From assembly GCA_958295665.1 (NCBI GenBank), contig OY282558.1, positions 142,022,577 to 142,086,576 of the forward strand: a DNA stretch of 64,000 bases, given 5' to 3'. This document shows positions 35,301 to 50,300 of this stretch, piece after piece (position 1 is the stretch's first letter; each line of letters begins with the position of its first letter). This stretch comes from Tipula vernalis (Eukaryota; Arthropoda; Insecta; Diptera; Tipulidae). The notes under the pieces are model-generated. The model was not told the DNA's origin, ran no database searches, and was given only the letters and a program-made list of their open reading frames with translations. The translations under genes were made by a program, and so were the position numbers.

Positions 35301-37200
35301 TCAACTTTGAACTTTTGCGATTTTAACATAAGATGACGAACAATTTTTCTTTTACATAATTCTAAGTTACAGCCAAATTTTCCAGTTAAGCTAATAAGAC
35401 GCTTCTTGCATTTATTCTTAAAAATGATGACGATGTGAAATAAATTAATCGTCCAAAGATGTGTGACACATCCTGTAAAGCATTTATAGTTTAATATTTT
35501 TAGAAAATCGATTAATGAAAAGCCTGAGCTTTTCTCATGGAAGAAAAGGAACACAAATTGAGATAAATTGATCATATTTGGATAAATTATACTTTATTGT
35601 TATTTCATGACGCTAAGCTTAGAAAAATGTTATAATATACACTGATGTTTTACTTCCTACATATAATTTATTACGATTACTTCTATTTTATATATATTAC
35701 AATTATTGAACTGAACCCAGGAGCTCCCATAATTTGCTATATAAGATCTAGGAAAAGATGCTGTTGCGATGAGGTGAAAACTCTACAATTTAGATATTTT
35801 ACCTAACCTCATTTCCTATGTCTAAACTAGTACAAAAGCAAAACACCCACCTAAACATTTAGTTAAATGCTAATATAATTAGAAAACATTAATGAACTTC
35901 TTGGTATCGTATTCAAGTCTGCTGTACCGCAAAAGATGAATGCCAATAAAATACTTAAAAATCTTCCTAATATAAAGGCAAAACCTGTATGATTTTCTAA
36001 TTAATTTATTATTAAACAATAAACGTCTTCATCAAGCTAGGTAATGTGTCACCACAGCAACATGGTTCATTATCATGAATTACAAAATAACGAAAACAAA
36101 AACCAAAAACATTTTTTATAGAAAAATTTCAGCAGTATTCTAACGTTTGAACAAAAATATACAGAAATTCTAGGAACTAGTCGTGCTCATTATATAGATA
36201 GACTTGTAGGTTATATATACGTATATCATTTTTTTTTTTGTAATTTCACAATTAAAAGTATTTTAATGTTTTGAAAGTCAATGTCGCGTTGTCTGTAACC
36301 CATGTAGCCTGAAAATAATCCAAAAAATGAGAAGCACAATCCAATGTATAGAAAATCTCAAAAATCGTGGAAGTACTAGAGATTTTTGTTGCCTATGAGT
36401 ACGAGCGACATAAATATTGATTGGTTGAAAAGTATTTTACCTGCAAACGCGTGTTTACGTACAAAAAGGATATTTTTAGTGTTTAGGACAACCTGATAAT
36501 TATACTTCTATTGTACTGCGTTACATGTGTGTTCTGAATAAAAGCTCATACAGGAATCAATAGAAAACGATTCATTTTTTTCGTTTGCGAACATACACAC
36601 ATATGTGTGTTTATTATAAAAAGGAGCTTTCCTTTATTAAATAAGCCATCAATTATTATGGTTCAATTGGGAAAATCCTTTTCTTCTCGGTTATAGAAAA
36701 TCTTGCCCAAAACAAACAACAACAAATACAAAATAAAAAAACCAATCAGCTTGACTCAATATCTAAATTAATTATCATTTTCCATGCTAAACAATCGAAA
36801 AGCGACCAAATTATTTTATTTGTTTGCGTGTTAATGCTATTAAATTAAAAATTAATTTTAATTCAATTAAAATTTAATTATATTTATCGCATTATCGAAC
36901 GTTTTGATATAAATATTTTGACCATAGAAAGCGGTTAAATAAAAATTAAATAGTTTGGGGTGTTGGATTGTACATATACATATAGTGAATTAATTTTTTA
37001 TTACATTTTTGTATCTGTTATATGTCTAATGTCGAAATATGACGTGGCTTTTCAACAATTACTAAATTTAACTTTCGTTTCTTTCAAAATTTAAGTTAAG
37101 TTTTTAAATTTAAAACTCCAAACTGGCTTTATTATAGGCTAATTGTTACTTTCAAATAATAATAATTTTTAATTAACACTTTTTTTGTTATTTCTCTATG
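35301..37200. other. AT-rich gap, no gene recognised
   Basis: Only simple-sequence traces are visible (a poly-T at 36230, ACATACACACATATGTGTG near 36590). A minus-strand frame at 35294-35575 is compositionally random. No element ends are apparent. Confidence 0.45.
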
Positions 37201-40200
37201 AGCTTTTGTATTTGAGCTAATTTAAATTGCATTACCTCGTTTGCAGGGAAATGTTTTGGTATTTCAAATACCAATCGATTTGTGATTTACTCAAAAAGAA
37301 TTAAGCTTTCTTTATATCATTAACTTATTGAAGAGAAAAGGAGCTTTATTATTCTAAAAGCTTTACGATGTTTTATGTAATCTTTACAAAGCCATTAAAA
37401 TGGATGTTTAGTGAGCTACTTTCAAAACTGCATTAGTGACTATAAGACAAAATAGAAATAATTCTAGAGGCAAGATTAATTTAAGCTTTCGAGTTTGGTT
37501 TACTACAATAAATTGTAGGGTTATTTTGGATATGCAAACCTTATTCATTTAGGAAATTTTGGTGAAAAAATATAGAGCTTTTAATAAATGTTTTTCGCGA
37601 ATTTTCCTTTATAATAAATCTGGAGGCTTATAATGTGAAGAACTTCTAATAACTACAATTTCTCCTGTCGTCTGAGTATCGATTAGACGTGTAAGTCTTA
37701 TAAACGCTTAATTGTGAACATTTAAAGTTTAAGTGGGATTTTACTTTAAATTGTTTGTATTTTTGAACCATTACTATTAAAAGCTCTTCCAAATAATTAT
37801 TTTAAATTATTTTACCTGTAGACTTTGTTGAATAATTACCTGTTTTTCAAAATTTAATAAATACTAATATTCAAACTCGGTTAATAATTTGTAAACCGTA
37901 AATATTCACGCCGAAAAAATAAATTGCGACTTTTTGCGCCCAGGTCCATTTTCTGTTCGGTTTATACCTATTAACTAAGCTTCTGAAAAAATAAAATACT
38001 TAGATTTTATTCTAATCTTTTTCTTGCGATTTATTAGCATGGAGCTTTCTTGGGCTTTGTAAAAAAATATTCATACCTGGAAAATCTACTTTGGAAACTA
38101 AAATATTGATTTTACCGGTTTTCTAGAATGAATAACCCATCTTTAACTTGTGCAATACTCAAAAAGAATTAAGAGCTTTAATCAAATTAAGCTTATAATT
38201 TTCTTGTCAATAAATTTTCAGGTTTATAATACATAAATTTGTTTCAAAAACTTTTAGTAAGATAGTTGGAAATATTTTTTTTTTATATATTGTGAAAAAA
38301 GCAACTTTATTACTATAAAAGCTTAATGGTATATTAAATATATCAAAACTTTAAATTATTTTTTATAGTTATTAAAATGTTTAGCTTTTATTTTATAGAA
38401 AGCTATTAAAATTTGTGTTAATTGGGAAATTTCAAAGCTGTTTTAATGACTAAAAGGGAAAATGGGAATGACTCTAGCTGCCTAAACTAAAACTTGTACA
38501 TATTTGATAAATTCTGGTTTACAACAAAAAAGTTTATGGTATTACGGATAAGTTGCTTCGTATCATCTAGATAAATCATACATTTTTTATGCTTTAAAAA
38601 GCGCGTAGATTATATTCAATTTTCCCCTGATTCTTCTTCTTTACAATAAATATTAAGATTAATAATGGTAAATGGTCTGGGCACCGGTGAGGGCCGTAAG
38701 ACTTTTAGAAGCTTAACTTTATACATTAACTATTTCAAAGGGGTTGTAATTAATATTTTTTGGAATGTTCAGCCATATTAAACATCTCAAAAGCCCTTTT
38801 CTATATGATTGTATTTTGAATTATTGTCATTAAAGTAATTTTACTAGAGCTTTCAAATATTGTTAAACTTTCTGATTCAACGTAAAACCTCATATAAACT
38901 CATAATATTTAGATGCTTACTAAATTTCTGATCCATCGACATTGACAATTCTGACCTGAACCTTTAATATGATTTAAAGTTAGGACCTTCTTAAACCTAA
39001 AATGTCCACTCCACTGTCTTCTGAGCACCGATTAATTGCTGGAATTTTCAGAAGCTTACTTTTGAACATTTAAATTTTCAAAGGAATTTTTGAAACCTGT
39101 TAGCCATTACAATTAAAAGCTCTTTAAAATAATTACGGTTAAATTATAAATGCCGTGGCAAATATATATTTTAATAGCTCTTTTGTAATGTTCGGCATTA
39201 GTATTCTCCAAAAATAGGGATTGTTGAATGCTGCGAAATCTATATTCAGAATTATTTTAATTAACTTTACTAGAGCTTTTTAATGCTGTTAAATTCAAAG
39301 ATGTTTAACAAATTGTTGATCCATCATCAATTAACTTAAATAAAAGCCTTTTCGTAATATTATTGACAAGCTTTAAACTTTTGTTGTTGAGTTAATTTAA
39401 ATTTACGTTACCACAATTTCAGGCAAATTGTGTCGTTCTGTCAGTATACTCCGATTGCTGTATTCTGAATTATTATTTTATTTTGGATTTGTAAGTGTGA
39501 AGCTTTAATGGAGCTTTTAGTAATAAAACCACACATTTTTTATAGCTGAAACTATTGATTTTTCAGGGTTTTGAGCATTCTTAGTTTGTGCTTTACTCAA
39601 AAAAAAAGTTCAACAGGTTTATAATAAATACTTTTGTTTATATAAATAATTCTAGACGCTTAAATTAAATTAAGCTTTCCTCTATATTTGCTAAATTCTG
39701 GTTTACTAAAGATAAATTCCTTTATTTTATTTAGGTAATTCTTACCTTATTTAAGCTTTCGGATTTTATTGTACTTTAGCGAAAAGATACGAGCTTAAAA
39801 TTATGAGAATGTTCAAAAGTTATTTTTCATTTAAATTGTTAAAGGCGTTAAGTTCCTTTAAATTATGACCTTTTAAATAAAATTTCCAGTGGCTTTTGAT
39901 AACCGATTAGGGGCTAAATAATTTTCGGAAGCCTAATTTTGAATATTTAAAGTTTAAAAGGTTTTATTTGAAATTTTGAGCACTTTATAATAATTATGTT
40001 TAGCTTATAAAAGCTATTTTCTAACCTTTTGCCCTTTCCAGATTCTCCTAGAGCCACTTAATAAATTTCTTAACTATAATTATTGTGTAAAAAGCGGTAT
40101 ATTTTGTGGTCGAAAAAGAACGGATTCTGTAAATTTCTCGCGTTAGTCCTACTTTCAATTGGAATACGCTTAGTTTTAACTGTTACTTCAATTGAAAAGT

Positions 40201-41300
40201 TCTGAGAATCTCCGTAGCATCTTGTTAATAGGTTACCATTTTTGTTAGAGTTCCATAATCAAGAAGATTTTTTCAAAACCAAAATTACTTAAATTAAATC
40301 CTTTTGACTATTCTTTGGCGAGCTTAAGCTTTTCTGTAATTGAGTTAATTTATATTTACGTTACCACTATTAAAGGCAAACTTTTCAGTATTGCCAGTAA
40401 ACACCGACCACTATATTCTGAATTATCATTTTGTTTTTCGATTTGTTAGCGTGGCGCTTTCATGAAGCTTTAGTGAAAAGAACTATATATTTTTATAGCT
40501 ATTTTGGATGTGAAGTTTTGAGTTTACAGGTTTTCTAGCGGGAATAAGCCATATTTGGATTGTGCTTTACTAAAATTAAATAAGAGCTTTTTCTAAATTA
40601 AGCTTTAACATTATATTCTTGAGTTTGGTTAACAGTAAATCTTCAGGTGTATAATGAATAAATTTGTATTAACAAAACCTTCTAATTGTGTTTTCTACTT
40701 AATTCTGAACCTTTCTTATTTTAAAAGCTCAAAGGTAATTTTAAATATTTAAAACTTTAAAATTACTGTATTGCATATTTATTGAAATTTTCAGCTATAT
40801 TTTAATAGACATCCCTTACAATTTATGCTAAATGAGATACTTTCGTGTAGCTGCCTAAATGAGTATAAGGGAAAATATAAATAATTCCAGAGGCCTAAAT
40901 TCATTGGTTGTTTTAAGTTTAAGCTAATGAAAAAGTTCATAAATTTTATTTAGGTAACTCAGATATATCTAAATTTCGGTTTGAATGTGCTTTGCAGAAA
41001 AAGAACGGAGCTGATGTTATTTTTGCCCTTCTTAACTAATACTAATAAAAGCTCTTTGAATTAATTACTTTTTGATTACCGTAGTATAAATTATTTTCAG
41101 TATACACAATTCTGAAGAGCCCATTTCTAATATTTTTCAATAGTATTCTAAATTATTTTTAACAAAAATAATATCAATCGAGCTTTCTAATATTGTTTAA
41201 CACGGCAAATAATTTCCTGTTTCAACATAAAATATAGATTCATAATATTCAAAGTAGCATAATAAATTTCTGCTCCATCAATATTTAGTGTAAAAGCGTT
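37201..41300. repeat. Degenerate tandem array, units about 0.95-1.2 kb, AGCTTT-rich
   Basis: Ordered anchors repeat along the block. GAGTTAATTTA[AT]ATTTACGTTACCAC is at 39389-39414 and 40342-40367 (25 of 26 identical), followed in both by TATTCTGAATTAT and a GGAGCTTT/GAAGCTTT segment; the latter is also at 38030. AATAATTCTAGAGGC-like text is at about 37456, 38467, 39645 and 40880. A block around GAGCTTTC and ATTGTTAAAC plus TCATAATATT is at 38844-38938 and 41177-41281. Spacing varies (about 950-1240 bp), so units have gained and lost segments. No coding capacity is apparent. Confidence 0.72.
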
Positions 41301-44300
41301 ACAATTTTATGGTGGAAAAATAAATTGCGTTTTCTCATACCGCTAAATATAAAGCATTGAATCATTGATTTTTTTTAACTGTTCAAATGAAAATCGTATA
41401 AGTTGTACAAAGACTTACAATATTTTGAATTATTATTAAAAGCATTTTTATAATTTATTTAACAACAGTATTAATTTCATGCAGCGTAACGTACAATTTT
41501 ATGTTGAATTTGCGTATTTCCCGTGAAGCTTTAATTTTTAATATTTTTTTTTTTGAATACAAATCTGTGTGTGTTTCGTAAAGTTGAGTAACAAGCAGTA
41601 GACTCATATACCTGTACATAATTTTAATAATGTTGGTAATAATCATTTACAAGAAATTTATATTATTTAAGCTTTTATAATTCGATAGAAGCCTCTCATA
41701 AAAAATATGTATTATTAATGGAAAATGCCTGACCGAGTAGCAACAACAAAATATAATAAATAAACGTAACGATTCGAAATTATTAATATATATTAAGCTT
41801 AGGGGAATTATTTAGTTGGAATTATTATTAGTTTACACATAATTTACCAAATCTTTTAAAGACGATTTAAATTTTAAATCCATTGAGATTCATTGAGATT
41901 GAAATGTAGAATTTCAGTTTAAAACTTTCTTACTTATTATTGCTTCAAAATTCTATCTAAATTTAAAGGGTTTATGAAGTTAATAAAACAGAACTATGCC
42001 AACAGTAAGAATCCAAAATTTTCAATAAAAGCTCAGATGCTCACAGTGTATTTTAACAATCAGCAACATTTATGTGGCTGGTTTAATGATTAAGTAGTAA
42101 TTGCTGAACATAAAATGATGATTACAACAGTCGATATTCGTATTCCCTCAGCTTTGCAGATGTTTCGTCAGTAAAGCCATTCTGAATCATTTTGCATATA
42201 ATTTGTGAAAATTTTCCTGATTCCAATCATTAGAAATTTTGTAATTATCTGAACATTAGTTTTTATGTATCTTTAATCAACCAGCTTCTTGGCAAACGTC
42301 ATATTTTAAAAGCAATCGAAATATTTCTCTTCAGGCTTAAATCATGCTTGATATAAGACATAATTTGGGCTAACTAAAGTCGTACCATCAATAGTTTAGC
42401 TCAATATTTTTGAATTATTTTTGTTGAAATATTCAAAAGCTTTAAAGATTTCATGAGCTTTATGCTTTGTGTCTTTCTTAGAATTTTTAAATTATAAACT
42501 TAGAGCAATTAAGAAAGTTCAGCAAAACAACTATCCAACACATTTATAATGTTAATTTTTAAAAGGAAAGCTCGATAGTGGCAGCTGAGCAAAAAATACA
42601 CCAACTTTTATAAGTTTAATTTAGTTGGGTTAAAAATGTTCGGTTTTTAAAAGGCTTTAGAAATAATTATGGCTGGTTGGCCTGTAGTAGGAACTAACAT
42701 ATGGCTTAATTATGATGTTGGCATTATTTGTACAAAAAATTCAATTAATATATTTAAAACAACAACATTTAACGAAATTTTAAGTAGACCATTGGTCAAT
42801 TAAAAATTTCAATAAAAATTTAAATTGAATTTTTGCATTTTGGATTTTCTAGTTGTGAGAATTAATGTTCAAATTTTGTACTTTTAACTGAACATTTTGC
42901 TTGCCACTGGAAGTAAAGCTGCTGGAAGACAAAAAGTTTTAGAGGTGATTTTTTTTTGTATTACTAGAGGTTTATTGAGGAGGTTATTTTATTCGGTCAC
43001 TTTAAATAAATTCTAGCGGGAGAGTTTAAAAAATAAATGTTAAAATGACTTAATTTAAAAACAAAGTTTAATGAAATCCTTATGTAATAGCAACGCTTGT
43101 AAAATTTTATTGCCAGAATAACCGATAAGACATCTAGCGAGGAAGCTTTTATATTTTTCTGGTTTCTTCCTAAAATTTAGTGCAACTAATCGAGTTGAGT
43201 TAAATAAGTTTTAAAAGCCCTCTGATTTTAATTTACAAAACTTTATAATTAGCTTCTTAATGAAAGCAAGGCGTTTATTGAAATCGTAATTTTTTGGTTT
43301 TTGGAGAGTGATTGAAAAATTTAATTTACTTCAGAAAATGTTTTATTTTAAGCTTTAGAATTGATGTGCTTTCAATTACAAGCAAATCATTTTGCTTAGT
43401 TATTTAGCATGTTTGCTTACCAAACTAAATTAATTAATTAGACTCAACACAATGAATAGTTAAATTATATATTAGTTGGAAAGCTTCGGTTGAACGATAT
43501 TATGGAGGCTGATGAACTAATTTAATTATTTTAAATCAGTTTATTGAAGGTTTTACTAAAATAGCCGTTTGAAATAAATTCTAGCCATATGTTTTCTTTT
43601 AAGTTGTAATTAATGTTTGACATTAGATATAACTTAGACCTGACCAATAACCTAAATAATGCTAACTCAATATGCTAATTTTCAAAAGGAAACAACTGTG
43701 ATTTTTTTTTATTTAAGCTTTTCACACAAAACCGTTTAAATAGATTTTTAGCTTGGTGATGAGCTTAAAGATATAATACATTTATTTTATCTTAGTTATT
43801 GCAGAATTTTTGTCAGAGTATTTTGTGAAACTTTTGTTGTTTGCACAGCTACTAATTTTCAAGCATTTCTGAATTTAAAAAACAAGTTATTACAACCAAA
43901 AGTTCTATGGTTTTGATTTGCATTTGGAAAGCTATAGCTTCTTAACGAAATTTTACCTTATTTTGAATTCTATTGAATATGAAGAAGCTTTACAACGAAC
44001 TTTCAAATTATTTAAGTTTTTATTAACCGATTTTTTATCTCTCAGCTTCTCGAGATAAATAACGGTTTAAAAGCTTTTAGAAAATTGCTCTTAAGGCAAT
44101 ATTTGACATATTTCGCGCTTAATAAAATTTTTTCATCAACAAGCTTAAATAATTAATATTTAAACATTTAAATGTGAGTTTTAAGCTTTTAATTGTGTGG
44201 TTTAAACCCAAAAAAAAGTTAGAAAAGTGGCTGAAAGGAACAAAACATTTCTTAGCATAAAGCCGATATGAAAGCCTTTAAGATTTTTTGAGCTTTATGC

Positions 44301-47300
44301 TTGTTGTATATCTTAAAGCTTTAACATTGTAAGCTTAACGCAATTAAGTTAGGTCTTAAGATAACTTTTAAAACATTTCGAAATTTTTATTTTCAAAATT
44401 AAAAAACCCTTTGTGGTGATAACCTAAAGAAATTTACGAGGTTTTATACATTTAATTCAGTTTAGTTAATTTTTTTGTTATTAACAAAGCTTTTGGAATA
44501 ATTATGGCTTCTTTACAAATCGAAATTTTAGGTAAACTATTCCGCATTCAAAACTTTTACTTAAATTTTATCTTTTCTCAAGGGTTTATTCAGTAAGCTT
44601 TTTCCGGTCAGTCAATCGTAAAACTTTTAGAATAATAACAGCTACAAGTTATCTCTTAATTCCTGCGTAATAGCAATATTTGTAAAATTTTATTGGCAGA
44701 ACGGCCGATAATATATCTCTTAACGACAATCAGGTGGAAGACTTCAGTTAAATAAGTTTTAAAACTCTTTGATTTTAATTCTCAAAAGCACAGGTTTATT
44801 ATTTAGCTTCCTAACGGTTAATTAAATTTTGAAATATTTATTTATTTAATTTTTAAATTTTGTACACCCAATTTTGAGCATAATAAGCTCATTCATATTA
44901 TAGTGTATATAAGAATTAAAAACAATATAAACGCAAACAACTTCCTATTTTAGTAACATTATCAGCAAAGCTTTCAAATTCCATCCAGTAGTGACAGCAT
45001 ATTGGCGTTCACACGGTTGCTTAAACCACTAATTCTTGCCCTTCGTACAATAAGCAGCCAGGCTTCACAAAATACTTAAACATTTTCATTTTAAGATGTT
45101 ACCGTATTCAGAGTTGATACGGCGGGTAATCAAGGTTCGATTATCTCTCCGTTTTAAACAATTTGCTTAATAAAGCTATAACAAATACAGTTTAATTTAC
45201 ATACATAGTTTGAAAGAATTTTAGTATTGATATAAAATTCTAATATTGAATTGTTTTAGACGTATAAAATTATTGCTTTTTAAACCACCATTTCATCATT
45301 GTTCATTTCAACATCGCATGATTGTATTTTTTATTAACTTATTAAATTTAACCAAATATTTTTATATTTAGAATTGATGTGCTTTCAATTATAATCAAAT
45401 CATTTTGCTTCGTTATTATTCAGATATTTAAAGTAAATGACACACTAAATACATTAATTCGATTCAACACAATAAAAAGCTATATGGCATTTTTGGTTGG
45501 AAAGCTCCGATTTAACGAGGTAGACTGATGGAATAATATACAGCAACTTCAAATAAACTTCAAGTTGGAAAGCTTTTAGAATAGTTACAGTGATTTGATC
45601 TTTCATAAAAACTAAACTGTCTTTAACATTACATTTAATTTAAACTATGTCGTTTGTTAATTTTAAAATTAAATCAATTGATAAGCCTACATTTTCCAAT
45701 AAATCAAGAAACACCTTAACATAAATTCAAAATAGTAATGACCTTACATAAGACTATTCCAGCAATATTGGTAGCAGAACAGTAGTATGTAAGCTTTCTA
45801 CATTTCTTGGAATTTTGTGCTTCTTATCGTTTTTATAGATTTAAATTAAAAATTTTACTCATTTGAGTTAGTTGGGTTAAGTGATCCTCTAAAATGTATT
45901 TTTAAATTTTCAAAAGCAAACCTTTGTGATTTAGCATCTTACTGGAAGCAAACATTTAATTTGAATCAAAATTCTTGAAATATTAAATTCTGTTCCGGAG
46001 CGTACAATTAAATGTGAAAGCTTTGTGAACATTTATATCTTAGTTTTTGCGCTGCTTTAAAATATTTACACAATTAAATGATGTAATGAATAATGATAGT
46101 CATTATTTGCTTTAGCAACTAAAATTTGAATGAATATTTTAAGTTTAGAATTGAAAATATAAAGTTCCAAAGTTGGTGAATTTGCAACGTCGTGCAATTA
46201 AATGAAGTTGGTAGATTTTACACATTTTTAATTATCAGATTTTCAGATTATTTACCTCTATCCCCACCAAATGGTTTATATAGACTTTCAGACTCGTGCA
46301 CAACTTACTTTAATAAACATAATTGAATTTAAAAAAAAATTTGGAGTCTGCTGTGCCATCTACACGGCTGTAGGTGTTTTGCGTGATAACGTTTAGATGC
46401 AGTGAGAGCAATAATAGACTTAATATATTAATTATTTTAATTTAAAATGAATTAACTACCGCTGTTTCTTTACGCAAAATTTTGATATTGGAATAGGTTG
46501 TTTTAATTTTAATTAAAATTTATGTGCAGCTAAATTATTTTATTTTAAAATAAATTATCCGCTACAGGTTCTTTATGCACAAATTGGTACCAGAATTACT
46601 CCGATCATATGTGGCGTTCTATCGCTTTAGTGGGTTCTCTCTATAGAGTTCTCTCAATCATTGTAAATCGCTATTTTTCAGATTTTTATTTTACTTATTG
46701 ATTATAAATATTTATATCATAATAGTTTTGGACCGAATTTAAAATAAGTGTTAGCAGATCTCCTGAAAGTCTGAGATTCTTTAAGGCCTACTAAATTTGT
46801 CAGCTGTTAAACGTTTTTTTTTCTAAACTAAATTTTAATTAAATGTTTTAAGCTTTAAATAATAAACTGAATTAAATAACTTGAACCAACGCAATAAAAA
46901 AGAAAGCTCCAGCTTTACTATAGATCTGAGTTTGGCATGTTTTGCCGAACAGAGGTTTTCCCAGTAAACACCTTGAAATGCGTTTTAGTTAGAAAACTTT
47001 GAGAATAACTGCAATAAAATGATTTACATTAAACCCAGAAGGTTATTTTAAATTTTTTAATAAAGGTTAGGGCAGGTTTCTACTTTAGACTATAAACATC
47101 AATATTTCTTAAATTTTGTTTTAGTCAGCCGATGAAATATTTTTTAAGTCGAATCAGATTTGAAAGCTTTTATATTTCTTGGAACTTATTGCTATTTATT
47201 GTTTAAAGATTTTAAATTTAAAACTTTGTGAAATACAATTAGTTGGGTTCAATACTTCTAAATATTCTGATTTTAAATTTTAAAAAGCTTGATTATATAG

Positions 47301-50300
47301 CTTCTTTATGTTTTTGGGAGAGCCCTTGAGAAACTAGATTCAGATAAGCAGGGTTCAAAAGTATGCAAATGTTTACAAGTTAACGTAATGGAAGAATATA
47401 ACATATACGACACAAGTCAGTCGTTTGGCATTCTTTGTTTAGCAATAAAACTTGATTGTGATTAAAAATAAAATTTAACTAAATGTTTTAAGCTTTAAAA
47501 CTAACGGGATTTTGTTTATAATCAAATATTTTCTTTCGTTACTATATAGCAACTTAAAAATTTAAAAAAAAATTAAATAACTTGACCTATAACATTAAAA
47601 AGCTCTTTACTATTTATATTTGGAAATCTCAAGTTTTATGTTAAAACTGAAGCTGATCGAATAATACAATTTTTTAAATCGGGTTTTTCAGGTTTTTATT
47701 AATATAGCTTTTTCCAGTCAGATATATGAAACAAATGAAACAAATTCTAGGCGGAAAGCTTTAATAGCAATAACAGCGATGCGATCTAACAATGCGTAAG
47801 AGCAAAACTTTACTTAATATTAAATTTGAAACTTTGTTGAAACTTGCGTTATCTAACTTTTGTATTTAACTGAAAACGAGAACTTAAAGCCAATGTTTAA
47901 GTAAAGCCCTCAACTAAGACTGTAATAGCAATATTTGTTAGCAGAAAAGCTGGTGAGACGGTTCTAACAAGGATCATACAAGTGCAAGCGTTTCTTATGG
48001 AATATTAGGCTTTTACAGTTTTTATATTTTTAAAATTTAACGACTTGTTCATATCAGTGAATTGGATTTAGTAACTTATTTTAAAAGTTTTCTTACAATT
48101 TTCAAAAGCAAAGCTTTATTATTTAGTGTCTTGCTAGCAGCCAACCGTACTTTTATATTTTTAGAGACATAAATTCGATGAAAAAGGAAAGCTTAACCTT
48201 CCAAACATATAAGACTAATTTAAAATTAATTCGTAGTCTGTACGTCTATTGACCAAATAAGTTTAAATATTTATAAATAAAGCTAAATATTTTTGTTACA
48301 AAAAAACCTTTCAAATTTTGGAGGTTTGAATGAACATTTAGCTCCTCTGTGGAATGCTGATCAACGACTAAAAGTTTTATTGTTGATTTTATTTATTCAT
48401 CTAGCTTTTTAGGTACAGCTATTAAAAATAAGTTCTAGTCGGAAAGTTTTCAGTGATTTGTTCCCTCCTAAGAACTAATATTCGCTTACCATTAGCTTTA
48501 ATTTGGACTTGATCAATAATTTACAGTTAAGTCAGCATAAGATAAACCAAAGCACAAGGTAGACCTCAGCATTACATAAAACCGAATAAGTTAATTCATG
48601 TTCCTCATTTCTTAAGACTGTATTAGACATATTTGTGAATTTTTGTTGGCAGAACAGCCGATAAGACTTAATTCTTGGAATATTTTGGTTAAAGCGAAAA
48701 ATTTTAAGGTTTTAAAATTTAAATATTTTTGATTTTTTTTTCAAAAGCTTAAAAGCTTCAAAAGATTTTAATTTTCAAAGCAAAGCTTTATTACTGAACT
48801 TTTTAGTGGAAACACAGAATTTATTTGAATCGAACTTATAAATGTTTGGAAAGCTTTTGATTAACTGAATTTAGTTTTGATTAAAGTTTTAAAATTTAAA
48901 TGATTTTTTTCAAAAGCTTAAAAGCTTCAAAAGATTTTAATTTTCAAAGCAAAGCTTGAATAAATTTCAAAAATTTCTTGAATTCGCCCTTTTTGGATCA
49001 TACCAAACATGATTGTGAATATTTTATTTTTAAATAAAATTTAATTAAATTTCATAAGTTTTAAAACCGATGAGCTTTCATTGGCATGCCTAAAAAAATG
49101 AATTAAAAGACTTGACCTAAAACATTAAAAAGCTTTCAGCTATTTTTATTTGGAAATCTCAAGTTTTATGATAAAACTGAACTTGCGTTATATAACTTTT
49201 AGATTGAACTGAAAAGGAGAGCTTAAATTCTAGGTTTAGGTAAAGCCCTTACTTTAGACTCTAATAGCAGTATTTGTCAGCAGAAGGGACAATAAGACGG
49301 CTTAATAAGGATCGTACAAGTGGTTTGTATGGAATGTCATGGTTTTATGGTTTTTATAGAATTTAACGCCTTGTGCATATCAGTGAATTAGGCTAAGTAA
49401 CTCTCTAAAAGCTTTCTTATAATTTTCAAAGGCAATGCTGTATAATTTAGCATCTTATTGGAAGCAAAGGTTTCATATGAATATTAGTTTAATGATTTTA
49501 GAAGCCTTTTGAATTTAATTCTGGTAAAGAGCGCTTTACTGGCTTAACTGACTGAAATATAATCGTTTCTATTAAGACAAAGTCATATCACCTTACAAAT
49601 AATTTAGACTAACTATAACCAGACTATAAACAGAACTTAAAGATCGATAGTTGTGATTTTTAGATTTTAAATCTTTATTTTATTGCTTGCTATCGGCTTC
49701 CAGCAGTAAAGGCAATTAAATATGAAAGCTTTGTGAATATATATTTATTTTAATTTTTACCGCTCAAATAAATGACGAATAATTTTTAAAAGCTTGTAAC
49801 TATTTGTAATTTATTATTAATAGTATAACTTCATAATGTAAAATCAAGCTTAAAAATTACTACTAAAATTTTTAAATATCATGCTAATTGCCTAACCAAT
49901 ATCTAGGCTTATTCAACGTTTTATTTATATGAGTTAAAACTAAAAAATACATCAATTTTTATGAATAAAGCTTTTGGAATTAATAAAATGGAATTTTAAG
50001 TGAATCTTTCCTTATTTAAATATTTTAATTAAAATTCGAGCTTAAAATTTTCTATTTGTAATTTTTAAACTTGGTAAATTTGAAGTGTAAAAAATATTCA
50101 CACTGTAAACTGTACGCTAAACTTTAAACTTCCTATTTTTAATATTTTGAATTTGAGCTTTTAAATTTTGCTAATCTGAAATTTTTGGGAAAAACCATTT
50201 GAATAAAATTGAAAAAAATAGCACAAAATTGGATCTAGACAAAAAATCTGAAACTTAAAGAAATATTACAACTAAAGCTTTAGTTATTTAAATATTTATG

